Origin: Actinoallomurus sp050942425
GTDB lineage: Bacteria > Actinomycetota > Actinomycetes > Streptosporangiales > Streptosporangiaceae
Length of the DNA stretch: 64,000 nt
Direction of reading: 5' to 3'
Assembly: GCF_050942425.1 (NCBI RefSeq)
Contig: NZ_CP192063.1
Location: 3,720,001-3,784,000 of the forward strand
The notes below the pieces were generated by a model. It had not been told where the DNA came from and did not search any database. It saw only the letters and a list, made by a program, of their open reading frames with translations. This document shows positions 24,303 through 33,864 of the stretch, piece after piece. Numbering within the stretch: position 1 is the first letter of the stretch; each line of letters opens with the position of its first letter. The translations under genes and the position numbers were made by a program.

Positions 24303-25724
24303 ATGTTCCGCAGAGCGCTGGCCGTGGCCGCCGTCGCGGCGCTCGCCGGCGGCCTGGTCGACGCCGCGCCGGCGGTGTCGGCCACCCGATCGGGGCCCTC
24401 GGCGCGGGTGCTGCGCGACACGCTGCTGGACCCGTCCGGCATCTACTTCGTCTCCTACGACGGGCTGGTCAACCAGGACCCGTTCCAGCTGAGCGGCATC
24501 CTCACGTACGGCGGCTACCAGTACGTCGCCTGGTATCACGCGGACCGCTACGTCAAGATCGCCCGGCGGCGCGCGCCGGAGGGCGCGTGGCAGACCATCA
24601 CGCTGCCGCACCAGCTCACGACCGACGACTCCCACAACGTCATCTCGATGGGGATCTCGCCGCGCGACGGCCGCATCCACATCGCGATGGACACCCACAA
24701 CACGCCCGTCTTCTACGTGCAGTCCGTCGCGGGGCTGGCGAACCATCCGGCGAAGTGGGACGCGAGCGACTTCGGGCCGGTGCGGCAGACCCTCGGCGGC
24801 CTCGACCTCGGCAACATCACCTATCCGCAGTTCATCGTCACGCCGGAGAAGAAGCTGCAGTTCGTCTACCGGACGGGCCAGGGCTCCGGCAACGGCGTCA
24901 ACCAGCTGGCCGAGTACGACGGCGGCACGTGGCGGCAGGTCGGCACATGGTCGAGCGCGACCGGGAACTACACCGCGAACGGCGTGACCAGCACGACCCG
25001 CAACATGTACATCCACGGCCTGGACTACGGCCCGGACGGCCGCCTGTCCGTCGCGTTCACCTGGCGGGAGGGCGACCAGAAGGTCCTGTGCGCCCCGGGC
25101 GGGCTGGACAACCACGACATCGGCTACATCTACAGCGACGACCGCGGCCGTACCTGGCGCAACAGCGCCGGCCGGGCCGTCGGCGCGACCGGCACCGCGC
25201 CGGTGTCGATCGACGCGCCGGGGCTCACGGTCGACCCGATCGGCGTCGACCGCGGACTCATCAACCAGGAGGGCCAGGCCGTCGACTCCGCCGGCCGTCC
25301 GCACGTGATCGAGAGTTACGTGCCCGAAGAGTCCAAGTCCTGCGTGACGAACTACGTCGCCGACCGTACGGCCTACGGGCGGGACTACCACCTGTGGCGG
25401 GACTCCTCCGGGACCTGGCACAAGACGCAGATCCCCGTGCCGCTGAACGCCACCGGCCGGTCGAAGATCGTCTTCGACCGGGGCGACAACGCGTACGTGA
25501 TCATGCCGTTCGGCCGGATCGTCGCGGCGAGCAAGGCGAGCGGCTGGACGGACTGGAAGCAGCTGTACGACGCGAAGGACCTGAACGCCTTCGGCGAGGT
25601 CGACGTCGACGCCTCGCGGCTCCGCTCCCAGGGCGTCCTGTCCTTCATGTACCAGCAGAAATCGACCGGGACGACGCCGTCGGCCGTCCGGGTCATCGAC
25701 TTCCGGATCGGCGCACGCCGGTGA
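24303..25724 (+). CDS. Secreted BNR_4-type beta-propeller, possible rhamnose-glucuronate lyase/hydrolase
   Basis: A 473-residue protein with a Sec-type signal (ALAVAAVAALAGGLVDAAPAVSA) and a seven-bladed BNR_4 (PF15892) propeller: LSGILTYGGYQYVAWYHADRYVKIARR, LTTDDSHNVISMGISPRDGRIHIAMDTHNTP, NITYPQFIVTPEKKLQFVYRTGQGSGNG and DNHDIGYIYSDDRGRTWRNS. Known relatives include ulvan lyases (PL24/PL25) and the enzymes acting on L-rhamnose-alpha-1,4-D-glucuronate ends of arabinogalactan (the GH145/PL42 group); the conserved DDSHN segment fits. The position between rhaI and rhaD, 4 bases after rhaI, supports a role in releasing rhamnose. Exact activity is inferred. Confidence 0.7.
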   Translation: MFRRALAVAAVAALAGGLVDAAPAVSATRSGPSARVLRDTLLDPSGIYFVSYDGLVNQDPFQLSGILTYGGYQYVAWYHADRYVKIARRRAPEGAWQTITLPHQLTTDDSHNVISMGISPRDGRIHIAMDTHNTPVFYVQSVAGLANHPAKWDASDFGPVRQTLGGLDLGNITYPQFIVTPEKKLQFVYRTGQGSGNGVNQLAEYDGGTWRQVGTWSSATGNYTANGVTSTTRNMYIHGLDYGPDGRLSVAFTWREGDQKVLCAPGGLDNHDIGYIYSDDRGRTWRNSAGRAVGATGTAPVSIDAPGLTVDPIGVDRGLINQEGQAVDSAGRPHVIESYVPEESKSCVTNYVADRTAYGRDYHLWRDSSGTWHKTQIPVPLNATGRSKIVFDRGDNAYVIMPFGRIVAASKASGWTDWKQLYDAKDLNAFGEVDVDASRLRSQGVLSFMYQQKSTGTTPSAVRVIDFRIGARR

Positions 25725-25780
25725 CCACCGGCCGCACCCCGACCGGCCCTCGCACCACGAACACCCAAGGAGTGACTCGA

Positions 25781-27832
25781 ATGACGGGCAACCAGCCCGA
25801 GGTGGACCAGCTGCTCGAGCGTGCGCACGCGCTCGGCTCGGACCCGCGCAACACGAACTACGCCGGCGGCAACGCCTCCGCCAAGGGCGTCACCGCCGAT
25901 CCCGTGACCGGCGGCGATGTCGAGCTGATGTGGGTGAAGGGCTCCGGCGGCGACCTCGGCACGCTCAAGGAGTCGGGCCTGGCGGTGCTGCGCCTGGACC
26001 GGCTGCGCGCGATGGTGAACGTCTACCCGGGCGTCGAGCGCGAGGACGAGATGGTCGCCGCGTTCGACTTCTGCCTGCACGGCAAGGGCGGCGCGGCGCC
26101 GTCGATCGACACGGCCATGCACGGCCTGGTCGACGCCGTCCACGTGGACCACCTGCACCCGGACTCCGGCATCGCCATCGCGACCGCCGCCGACGGCGAG
26201 GAACTGACCCGCCGCATCTTCGGCGACCGGATCGCGTGGGTGCCCTGGCGGCGGCCCGGCTTCCAGCTCGGCCTCGACATCGCGGCGATCAAGAAGGACA
26301 ACCCGCAGGCCATCGGCGTGATCCTCGGCGGCCACGGCATCACCGCGTGGGGCGACACCAGCGAGGAGTGCCAGGCCAACTCCCTGGAGATCATCCGTAC
26401 GGCCGAGGCGTACATCGCCGAGCACGGCCGGCCCGACCCGTTCGGCGCGGTGATCAACGAGGCGCTTCCGGAGGCCGAGCGGCGCGAGCGGGCCGCCGCG
26501 CTGTTCCCGCTGATCCGGGGGCTCGCCTCGACCGACCGGCCGCAGGTCGGCCACTACACCGACTCCCCGGAGGTCCTGGACTTCCTGGCGCGGGCCGAGC
26601 ACCCGCGGCTCGCCGCGCTCGGCACCTCCTGCCCGGACCACTTCCTGCGCACCAAGGTCCGCCCGCTCGTGCTGGACCTGCCGCCGACCGCCCCGCTGGA
26701 CGACATCCGGGACCGGCTGCACGAGCTGCACGGGGCGTACCGGGAGGAGTACCGCGCCTACTACGAGCGGTACGCCGACGAGAACAGCCCGGCCATGCGC
26801 GGCGCGGACCCCGCGATCGTCCTCGTGCCCGGCGTCGGCATGTTCAGCTTCGGCAAGGACAAGCAGACCGCCCGGGTCGCCGGCGAGTTCTACGTCAACG
26901 CGATCAACGTGATGCGCGGTGCGGAGGCCCTGTCCTCCTACGCCCCGATCGCGGAGTCGGAGAAGTTCCGCATCGAGTACTGGGAGCTGGAGGAGGCCAA
27001 GCTGCGGCGCATGCCGAAGCCCAAGCCCCTCGCCACCCGCGTCGCCTTCGTGACCGGCGGCGGCTCTGGCATCGGCGCGGCCACCGCCCGCCGGCTGGCC
27101 GCCGAGGGCGCCTGCGTCGTCGTCGCCGACCGCGACGCCGGCGCGGCCGAGAAGGTCGCCGCCGAGCTCGGCGCGAACGCGCTGCGGGCCGCGGACGTCG
27201 CGGTCGCCGTGGCCGTGGACGTCACCGACGAGGCCCAGATCACCGCCGCCCTCCGCGAGGCGGTGCTCGCCTTCGGCGGCGTCGACCTGGTCGTCAACAA
27301 CGCCGGGCTGTCGCTGTCCAAGCCGCTGCTCGAGACGACCGTCGCCGACTGGGACCTGCAGCACGACGTCATGGCCCGCGGCTCGTTCCTCGTCTCCCGC
27401 GAGGCCGCCCGCGTCATGATGGAGCAGGTCATGGGCGGCGACATCGTCTACATCTCCTCGAAGAACTCCGTGTTCGCCGGTCCGAACAACATCGCCTACA
27501 GCGCGGCGAAGGCCGACCAGGCGCACCAGGTCCGGCTGCTGGCCGCCGAGCTCGGCAAGCACGGCATCCGCGTCAACGGCGTCAACCCCGACGGCGTCGT
27601 CCGCGGCTCCGGCATCTTCGCCGGCGGCTGGGGCGCCAAGCGCGCCGCCGTGTACGGCGTCCCGGAGGAGAAGCTCGGCGAGTACTACGCCCAGCGCACC
27701 CTCCTCAAGCGCGAGGTGCTGCCCGAGCACGTCGCGAACGCCGTCTTCGCCCTCACCGGCGGGGACCTGACTCACACCACCGGGCTGCACGTCCCGGTCG
27801 ACGCGGGGGTGGCAGCCGCCTTCCTCCGCTGA
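25781..27832 (+). CDS. rhaD: Bifunctional L-rhamnulose-1-phosphate aldolase / L-lactaldehyde dehydrogenase
   Basis: A 683-residue fusion known as RhaD or RhaEW. Residues 1 to about 410 are a class II aldolase (NYAGGNASAKG, MWVKGSGGDLGTL, VDAVHVDHLHPDSGIA with metal-binding histidines, AIGVILGGHGITAWG). Residues about 425-683 are a short-chain dehydrogenase with TGGGSGIGAATARRLA, NNAGLSLSKPLLE and the catalytic YSAAK at about 573-577. It splits rhamnulose 1-phosphate into DHAP and L-lactaldehyde and oxidises the latter to L-lactate. AAGGAG lies 8-9 bases upstream of the ATG. The lactate product explains the lutABC genes. Confidence 0.94.
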   Translation: MTGNQPEVDQLLERAHALGSDPRNTNYAGGNASAKGVTADPVTGGDVELMWVKGSGGDLGTLKESGLAVLRLDRLRAMVNVYPGVEREDEMVAAFDFCLHGKGGAAPSIDTAMHGLVDAVHVDHLHPDSGIAIATAADGEELTRRIFGDRIAWVPWRRPGFQLGLDIAAIKKDNPQAIGVILGGHGITAWGDTSEECQANSLEIIRTAEAYIAEHGRPDPFGAVINEALPEAERRERAAALFPLIRGLASTDRPQVGHYTDSPEVLDFLARAEHPRLAALGTSCPDHFLRTKVRPLVLDLPPTAPLDDIRDRLHELHGAYREEYRAYYERYADENSPAMRGADPAIVLVPGVGMFSFGKDKQTARVAGEFYVNAINVMRGAEALSSYAPIAESEKFRIEYWELEEAKLRRMPKPKPLATRVAFVTGGGSGIGAATARRLAAEGACVVVADRDAGAAEKVAAELGANALRAADVAVAVAVDVTDEAQITAALREAVLAFGGVDLVVNNAGLSLSKPLLETTVADWDLQHDVMARGSFLVSREAARVMMEQVMGGDIVYISSKNSVFAGPNNIAYSAAKADQAHQVRLLAAELGKHGIRVNGVNPDGVVRGSGIFAGGWGAKRAAVYGVPEEKLGEYYAQRTLLKREVLPEHVANAVFALTGGDLTHTTGLHVPVDAGVAAAFLR

Positions 27833-27840
27833 ACCGCCAC

Positions 27841-27868
27841 GGGGCGGCGCGCCGCCACGCGCCGCCCC
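27841..27868 (+). terminator. Stem-loop after rhaD
   Basis: A perfect 11-base stem (27841-27851 with 27858-27868) with a 6-base loop, 8 bases after the rhaD stop. It lacks a T run, so it may be partial termination or mRNA protection. Confidence 0.6.
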
Positions 27869-27879
27869 ACGGCCGCACA

Positions 27880-27918
27880 CATCGGGGTTGCTCAATCCGC
27901 CGGATCCCAGAGAGGGAG
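27880..27918 (+). repeat. 39-base leader repeat, copy 1
   Basis: The 39 bases before the rhamnosidase gene at 27928 match 30577-30615, upstream of the next rhamnosidase. The last 23 bases (CCGCCGGATCCCAGA onward, including the GGGAG ribosome site) differ at one position; both copies begin CATCGGGG. Confidence 0.7.
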
Positions 27919-27927
27919 AGCCCAGGG

Positions 27928-30519
27928 ATGCGACTGGCTTCGAATGTTCAACGACGACCCTTGCACGTCCTCGCCTGCCTCGCGCTCGGCGCCACCACCA
28001 CGCTCGTCGCCACGTCGCCCGCGCGGGCCGACGGAGACTCGCGGGCCGCGAACGCGCTCGCCCAGCTGCCGGCGCCGAACTGGCGCCACTATGTCCAGGG
28101 GACCTCCCACCGCGAGGTGTCGCCGGTCCGGGTCGCCTCCACCGCCGGCGACGTGACCAACCCGAAGGGTCTGCTCGGCGCGGGGACGACCACCCTGCAC
28201 CGCGAGGCCCCGAAGCCCAAGCCGGTCTGGCCGTCCGGCACCACGGCCTCGGCCTCCTCGTACCACGACCCGAACGGCGGCAACAACGGCACGCCCACCT
28301 CGTACGAGCCCGCCCACGCCGTCGACGGGGACCCGAAGACGTTCTGGAACGACGCGAACTCCGACACGTATCCGGCCTGGCTGGAGATCACCAGCCCCAC
28401 CCCGGTGAAGCTGCCGGGGATCACCGTGCTGTCCAACAGCGACGGCGTCCCGATGGACTTCACCGTCTCCACCTGGAACGGCGCGGACTGGGTCACCCAG
28501 GCGACGGTGACCGGCAACACCGACGTGCAGCGGGCCGTGACCTTCCCGCAGGAGGTCACCGCCGACCGGGTGCGGATCACCGTCACCAAGGACCAGCCCA
28601 GCTCCCGGGGGGACTTCACCCGCATCAACGAGGTCTGGCCCGGCGTCGTCACCGACCCGCCGCAGGCGAGCGTCACCCTGGACTTCGGCAAGGTCGTCGT
28701 CGGCTACCCGAAGATCCGGTTCGGCGGGGCCTCGGCCGACCACCCCGGCGTACGGCTGGCCTTCTCCGAGACCCTGCAGTACCTCACCGACCGTTCCGAC
28801 TTCACCCGCTCCGACTTCGCCGGCGGCCCGGGCACCGACCAGTACGCCCCACCGGAGACGTCCACCACCTGGACCGACACCAAGGGCTGCCAGAGCGGTA
28901 CGAAGGTCTGCGCGGACGGCCTGCACGGCTTCCGGTACGTCAAGATCAGCCTCGACGCCCTGGAGAGCGACGCCCCGGTCGCGGAGCCGTACGGCACGGT
29001 CAAGCTCGAGGACGTCACCGTCGAGTCGACCGCGCTCCCGGGCGCGCCCGGCACGTACAAGGGCTGGTTCGAGTCCTCGGACCCGGCCCTCAACCAGTAC
29101 TGGTACAACGCGTCCTACACCAACGAGCTGGTCACCGACACGTTCCGCCCGACCGACGTCGAGCCGCGGAACGCCGACAGCCCGTCCCTGGACGGCAAGC
29201 TGGTGCTGCACGACGGCGCCAAGCGCGACCGCGACCCGTACGTCGGCGACGTCGCCGTGTCGGGCCGCACCGACTACCTCACCCACGCGGTGCCCGAGGC
29301 CGCCCGCAATGTCCTCGCCGACCTGGCCGACCACCAGCGCGCCGACGGCTGGATCCCGCCGGCGTCGATCAGCAACTACACGCTCCCGCTGTTCGACTAC
29401 CCGCTGTGGTGGGTGACCTCCAGCTCGGACTACGTGCTCTATTCGGGCGACACCGGCTACGCCGCGAAGTACTACCCGAACCTCGTCAAGACCCTCGACA
29501 CCTGGTACCCGTCGGTCACCGACTCGCGCGGTCTGCTGTCGAAGGGCCTGAACGGCACCGGCGGTTACGGCGACTATGCGTTCCTGCCCCGCACCGGCGA
29601 GGTCACCTACTACAACGCCCTCTACGTGCAGGCGCTGGGCGACGCGGCCGGCCTGGCCCGCGCTCTCGGCCACCCCGCCGACGCCGACCGCTGGCAGCAG
29701 CGCGCGCAGACCGTCGCGAAGGCGGTCAACACCTATCTGTGGGACGCCACGACCGGTGCCTACCTGGACTCCGGCACGGGCGCGGTCCGCCATGGCCAGG
29801 ACGGCAACGGCCTCGCGATCGTCGCCGGAGTCGCCTCCCCGGAGCAGGCGGCGTCGGCGCTCGGCCACCTCGCCAAGACGACGGCCCAGCCGTACGGCAA
29901 CGCCTTCATGGACAACGACACGCTCGTCTCGGACGGCAGCAAGCGGGTCTACGCCTTCACCTCCTACCCGGAGATCCAGGCGCGTTTCCGGTCCGGTCAG
30001 GCCGACTCCGCGATCGAGGAGATCAAGCGGCTGTACGGCTGGATGACGAACCACGACCCCGGCATCACCGACTGGGAGGGCATCGGCGAGAACGGCTCCC
30101 TGTACGAGGGCGCCTACACCTCCATGGCACACGGCTGGTCCACCGGCGTCGTGCCGGCGCTCAGCAACGAGCTGCTCGGCGCCGTGCCGACCGGTCCCGG
30201 GTTCGCCACCTGGGCGGTGCGGCCGAACCCCGGCTCGGTGACGTGGGCCCGCGGCCAGTTGCCCACCCCGCACGGCCCGCTGCGGGTGACCTGGACGCAG
30301 GGTCACGGCGCCGTCCTCACCCTCGCCGTCACGGCCCCGGCCGGCACCTCCGGCGACATCGCGGTGCCGACCGGCGGAAAGCGGGTCACCGTACGCGTCG
30401 ACGGCAAGGTCGCCTGGAACGGTGCCGCCCTCGCCTACCAGGCGACGAACGACGGCGGCCACATCACGTTGCACGGGATTCGTGCCGGTTCGCACACGGT
30501 CCAGGTGACCGACGGATGA
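27928..30519 (+). CDS. Secreted GH78-like alpha-L-rhamnosidase with F5/8 type C domain
   Basis: An 863-residue exported protein with a Sec signal (LACLALGATTTLVATSPARA). Residues about 100-235 form an F5/8 type C-like sugar-binding domain (AHAVDGDPKTFWND, VRITVTKDQPS). Then a beta-sandwich (SVTLDFGKVVVGYPKIRFGG) and the six-hairpin barrel of GH78-type rhamnosidases. The active-site motif is DGAKRDRDPYVGD at about 429-441, the fungal/actinomycete variant in which Asp replaces the Glu of the DxxxRE form. The C-terminal cap (GPLRVTWTQGHGAVLTLAVTAPAGT) is typical. It should remove terminal alpha-L-rhamnose outside the cell; linkage unknown. ATG with GAGGGAGAG upstream. Confidence 0.85.
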   Translation: MRLASNVQRRPLHVLACLALGATTTLVATSPARADGDSRAANALAQLPAPNWRHYVQGTSHREVSPVRVASTAGDVTNPKGLLGAGTTTLHREAPKPKPVWPSGTTASASSYHDPNGGNNGTPTSYEPAHAVDGDPKTFWNDANSDTYPAWLEITSPTPVKLPGITVLSNSDGVPMDFTVSTWNGADWVTQATVTGNTDVQRAVTFPQEVTADRVRITVTKDQPSSRGDFTRINEVWPGVVTDPPQASVTLDFGKVVVGYPKIRFGGASADHPGVRLAFSETLQYLTDRSDFTRSDFAGGPGTDQYAPPETSTTWTDTKGCQSGTKVCADGLHGFRYVKISLDALESDAPVAEPYGTVKLEDVTVESTALPGAPGTYKGWFESSDPALNQYWYNASYTNELVTDTFRPTDVEPRNADSPSLDGKLVLHDGAKRDRDPYVGDVAVSGRTDYLTHAVPEAARNVLADLADHQRADGWIPPASISNYTLPLFDYPLWWVTSSSDYVLYSGDTGYAAKYYPNLVKTLDTWYPSVTDSRGLLSKGLNGTGGYGDYAFLPRTGEVTYYNALYVQALGDAAGLARALGHPADADRWQQRAQTVAKAVNTYLWDATTGAYLDSGTGAVRHGQDGNGLAIVAGVASPEQAASALGHLAKTTAQPYGNAFMDNDTLVSDGSKRVYAFTSYPEIQARFRSGQADSAIEEIKRLYGWMTNHDPGITDWEGIGENGSLYEGAYTSMAHGWSTGVVPALSNELLGAVPTGPGFATWAVRPNPGSVTWARGQLPTPHGPLRVTWTQGHGAVLTLAVTAPAGTSGDIAVPTGGKRVTVRVDGKVAWNGAALAYQATNDGGHITLHGIRAGSHTVQVTDG

Positions 30520-30548
30520 CGGGAGACGCCAGCGCCTGAGTGACCGAT

Positions 30549-30575
30549 GGCGGGCGGCGGCCCCGGCCGCCCGCC
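30549..30575 (+). terminator. Stem-loop between two rhamnosidase genes
   Basis: A perfect 10-base stem (30549-30558 with 30566-30575), extended by CGATG/CATCG flanks with a small bulge, and followed by GGGGGTTTT. This T run makes partial termination plausible. Confidence 0.65.
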
Positions 30576-30576
30576 T

Positions 30577-30615
30577 CATCGGGGGTTTTCCTTCCGCCGG
30601 ATCCCAGAAAGGGAG
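30577..30615 (+). repeat. 39-base leader repeat, copy 2
   Basis: Second copy of the leader found at 27880-27918; same length, same CATCGGGG start and almost identical final 23 bases ending in GGGAG, at the same distance from the start codon. Confidence 0.7.
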
Positions 30616-30622
30616 CCCGAGA

Positions 30623-33600
30623 ATGCACCTGCTACCGAGGTTCCGCCGACGATCGCTGTCCGTCCTGACCGTGACTCTCATGACCACCGGCGTGGCCGGC
30701 GCCGTGCCGGCGTTCGCGTCGTCGTCCCCGCCCGTACGGGTGACGGCGACGACGACCGAGCGTGAGACGAACCCGATCGGCATCGACGCCGCCAAACCCC
30801 GCCTCGGCTGGCGGCTGGACTCCGCCGCGCGCGGGCAGTCCCAGACCGCGTACGAGGTGGCCGTCGGCACCAAGGCACGCGCGGCCGACGTCTGGGACAG
30901 CGGCCGCGTCGCGAGCCCCCAGTCCGTCGACGTGTCCTACGGCGGCCCCGCGCTGCGGTCCGGCCACCGGTACTACTGGCGCGTCCGCGTCTGGGACGCC
31001 CAGGGCAGGCCCTCGGACTGGAGCAGGACGTCGTTCTTCGAGACCGGCCTGGCCCAGCAGGACTGGACGGCCAAATGGGTCGGCAGTCCCGACACGACGC
31101 CGAGCCTGACCGGCGCCGACTGGATCTGGTACCCGGAGGGCGACCCGACCTCCAGCGAGCCCGCCTCGACCCGGTACTTCCGCCGTACCGTCGACCTGGG
31201 CTCCGCCTCGATCAGCAAGGCGTTGTTCACCCTGACCGCGGACGACGGCTTCGTCCTGTACGTCAACGGCGCGCGTGTCGCGTCGTCGCCGCAGGTCACG
31301 GACAGCTGGAAGCAGGGACAGCTCGCGGACCTCACCTCCGTCCTGCATCCCGGCGCCAACACCATCGCGATCCAGGCGGTGAACACCTCGGTGAGCCCCG
31401 CGGGCATCGTCGGGCGGCTGCACGTCGAACGCTCCGGCGCGGATCCGATCGACATCGTCACCGACGGCTCGTTCAAGGCCGCGCAGACCGTGCCGGACGG
31501 CTGGGAGAAGCCGGGCTTCGACGACTCCTCCTGGCCCGCGGCCAAGGACGCCGCCGCGTACGGCTCGGGCCCATGGGGGAGCCAGGTCGTCCAGCCGTCG
31601 CCGCCGGTGCCGTACCTACGGCACGGGTTCCAGCTCGCCAAGCCGGTCGCGGCGGCCCGCCTGTACGTCACCTCGCTCGGGCTGTACGAGGCGCACGTCA
31701 ACGGCCGCCGGGTCGGAGACGACGACTTCACCCCCGGCTGGACGGACTACAACAAGCGCGTCCAGTACCAGGCCTACGACGTGACCACGATGCTGCACCG
31801 CGGGGACAACGCGATCGGGGCGCTGCTGGCGCCCGGCTGGTACTCCGGGAACATCGGTTTCGCCGGTTCGCACATCTACGGGCAGCAGCCGTGGTTCCTC
31901 GCCCAGCTCCGCGTGGACTTCACCGACGGCACCTCGCAGACCATCGGGACCGACGACTCCTGGAAGGCGGCCGCCAGTCCGCTGACCTCGTCCGACATCT
32001 ACGCCGGCGAGACCTATGACGCCCGGAACGAGCAGGGCGGCTGGGACGGCGCCGGATTCGACGACCACGCCTGGCAGCCGGTCAAGGTGAACACCACCGT
32101 ACGGCCGAACCTCGTCGCCCAGGCCGGTCCGCCGGTGCGGCAGGACACGGTGCTGCACCCGGTGAAGCGGACCGAACCCAAGCCGGGCGTGTTCATCTTC
32201 GACCTCGGCCAGAACATGGTCGGCTGGAACCGCCTGACGGTCTCCGGCTCGGCCGGTACCACCGTGACCCTGCGGAACGGCGAGGTGCTGAACCCGGACG
32301 GCACGCTCTACACCACGAACCTGCGCGGCGCCGTCGACACCGACCGCTACACGCTCAAGGGCAACGGCACCGAGACGTACGAGCCGCGCTTCACCTACCG
32401 CGGCTACCGGTACGTCGAGGTCACCGGCTATCCGGGCACGCCGGGCCTGGACGCCGTCGCCGGCGTCGTCGCGCACGCCGACGCTCCCGCCAACGGCACG
32501 CTGACCACCTCCGACCCGCTGGTGAACCAGATCCAGCACAACATCGTGTGGGGTCAGAAGGGCAACTTCTTCAGCGTCCCGACCGACTGCCCACAGCGCG
32601 ACGAGCGGCTCGGCTGGACGGGTGACATCGCCGCGTTCGCGCCGACCTCGACGTTCAACATGGACGCCGACGGCTTCCTCGCCAAGTTCACCACCGACCT
32701 GGCCGACGACCAGACCGCCGACGGCGCGTTCACCGACGTGGCCCCGGCCGTCGCGGGGGGCTCGGGCACGGCGGGCTGGGGCGACGCGGGCGTGGTCATT
32801 CCGTACACGCTCTGGCAGCGCTACGGCGACCTGCAGGTCGTGCGCGACCGCTATCCGGCGATGAACAAGTGGATCGACTACCTGAAGGCGCACAGCACCG
32901 GGTTGATCAGGCCGGCGGAGGGCTACGGCGACTGGCTGAACGTGAACGACGACACCCCGAAGGACCTGATCGGCACCGCGTACTTCGCGCACTCGACCGA
33001 CCTGGTCGCGCAGATGGCGGACGCGATCGGCGACCACGCCGCGGCGGCCTCCTACCGCACGCTGTGGGGGCAGATCCGGGACGCGTTCGACGCGAAGTAC
33101 GTCACGTCCGACGGCACCGTCGGCGGCGGCAGCCAGACCGCCTACGTCCTGGCGCTCGCCGGCAACCTTCTGCCGGACGGCCAGGTCAAGCCCGCCGCCG
33201 ACAAGCTGGTCGCGAACATCGACGCCCACGGCGGGCACCTCACGACCGGGTTCCTCGGCACCGGTGAGCTGCTGCCGACGCTGACCCGCACCGGGCACAC
33301 CGACGTGGCGTACCGGCTGCTGGAGCAGAAGACGTTCCCGTCGTGGGGCTACGAGATCGACAAGGGCGCGACCACCATCTGGGAGCGCTGGGACGGCATC
33401 AAGCCGGACGGCACGTTCAACGACCCCGGCATGAACTCCTTCAACCACTACGGGCTCGGCTCGGTCGGCGACTGGATGTACCAGAACGTCGGCGGCATCG
33501 CCCCGGCGTCGCCCGGTTACCGGAGCGTCGTCATCCACCCGAGGCCCGGCGGATCCCTGACCAGGGCGTCGGCGACCTACCGGTCCGACTACGGCGAGAT

Positions 33601-33799
33601 CGCGAGCCGCTGGTCGGTCTCCGGAGGCCGTTTCACCCTCGACGCCACCGTTCCGGTCAACACGACCGCGGAGGTGTGGGTGCCCGCCGGAAGCGCGAAT
33701 CAGGTCACCCAGGACGGCGCACGCTTCGTGCGCATGCAGGACGGCAACGCCGTGTTCACCATTGGCTCGGGACGCTGGCACTTCAGCACCCGCGCCTGA
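30623..33799 (+). CDS. Secreted GH78 alpha-L-rhamnosidase
   Basis: A 1058-residue exported enzyme. After the signal (VTLMTTGVAGAVPAFA) come the N-terminal GH78 fibronectin-like domain (NPIGIDAAKPRLGWRLDS, HRYYWRVRVWDAQGRPSDWS), an extra jelly-roll segment (about 160-300), the rhamnosidase N-domain with LYVTSLGLYEAHVNGRRVGDDDFTPGWTDYNKRVQYQAYDVT, and the six-hairpin catalytic barrel. The catalytic motif DCPQRDERLGWTGD lies at about 655-668, the classical bacterial form. It should hydrolyse terminal alpha-L-rhamnosyl residues. It follows the preceding rhamnosidase with a shared leader sequence. Confidence 0.93.
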   Translation: MHLLPRFRRRSLSVLTVTLMTTGVAGAVPAFASSSPPVRVTATTTERETNPIGIDAAKPRLGWRLDSAARGQSQTAYEVAVGTKARAADVWDSGRVASPQSVDVSYGGPALRSGHRYYWRVRVWDAQGRPSDWSRTSFFETGLAQQDWTAKWVGSPDTTPSLTGADWIWYPEGDPTSSEPASTRYFRRTVDLGSASISKALFTLTADDGFVLYVNGARVASSPQVTDSWKQGQLADLTSVLHPGANTIAIQAVNTSVSPAGIVGRLHVERSGADPIDIVTDGSFKAAQTVPDGWEKPGFDDSSWPAAKDAAAYGSGPWGSQVVQPSPPVPYLRHGFQLAKPVAAARLYVTSLGLYEAHVNGRRVGDDDFTPGWTDYNKRVQYQAYDVTTMLHRGDNAIGALLAPGWYSGNIGFAGSHIYGQQPWFLAQLRVDFTDGTSQTIGTDDSWKAAASPLTSSDIYAGETYDARNEQGGWDGAGFDDHAWQPVKVNTTVRPNLVAQAGPPVRQDTVLHPVKRTEPKPGVFIFDLGQNMVGWNRLTVSGSAGTTVTLRNGEVLNPDGTLYTTNLRGAVDTDRYTLKGNGTETYEPRFTYRGYRYVEVTGYPGTPGLDAVAGVVAHADAPANGTLTTSDPLVNQIQHNIVWGQKGNFFSVPTDCPQRDERLGWTGDIAAFAPTSTFNMDADGFLAKFTTDLADDQTADGAFTDVAPAVAGGSGTAGWGDAGVVIPYTLWQRYGDLQVVRDRYPAMNKWIDYLKAHSTGLIRPAEGYGDWLNVNDDTPKDLIGTAYFAHSTDLVAQMADAIGDHAAAASYRTLWGQIRDAFDAKYVTSDGTVGGGSQTAYVLALAGNLLPDGQVKPAADKLVANIDAHGGHLTTGFLGTGELLPTLTRTGHTDVAYRLLEQKTFPSWGYEIDKGATTIWERWDGIKPDGTFNDPGMNSFNHYGLGSVGDWMYQNVGGIAPASPGYRSVVIHPRPGGSLTRASATYRSDYGEIASRWSVSGGRFTLDATVPVNTTAEVWVPAGSANQVTQDGARFVRMQDGNAVFTIGSGRWHFSTRA

Positions 33800-33805
33800 A
33801 AGACC

Positions 33806-33846
33806 GACGGCGGGCTCGCGGCACCGGCCGCCGCGGGCCCGCCGTC
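33806..33846 (+). terminator. Stem-loop after the GH78 gene
   Basis: A perfect 10-base outer stem (33806-33815 with 33837-33846) enclosing more GC-rich pairing. It sits 6 bases after the stop and just before the AAAGGAGG ribosome site of the isomerase-like gene. Confidence 0.6.
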
Positions 33847-33864
33847 TCCAAAGGAGGTTAGAAG

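Noticed and set aside
25930..27928. Long frame continuous with the rhamnosidase gene through rhaD
   Set aside because: The N-terminal part is rhaD read in the wrong frame (Arg/Pro/Gly-rich); the true rhamnosidase start with signal peptide and ribosome site is at 27928.
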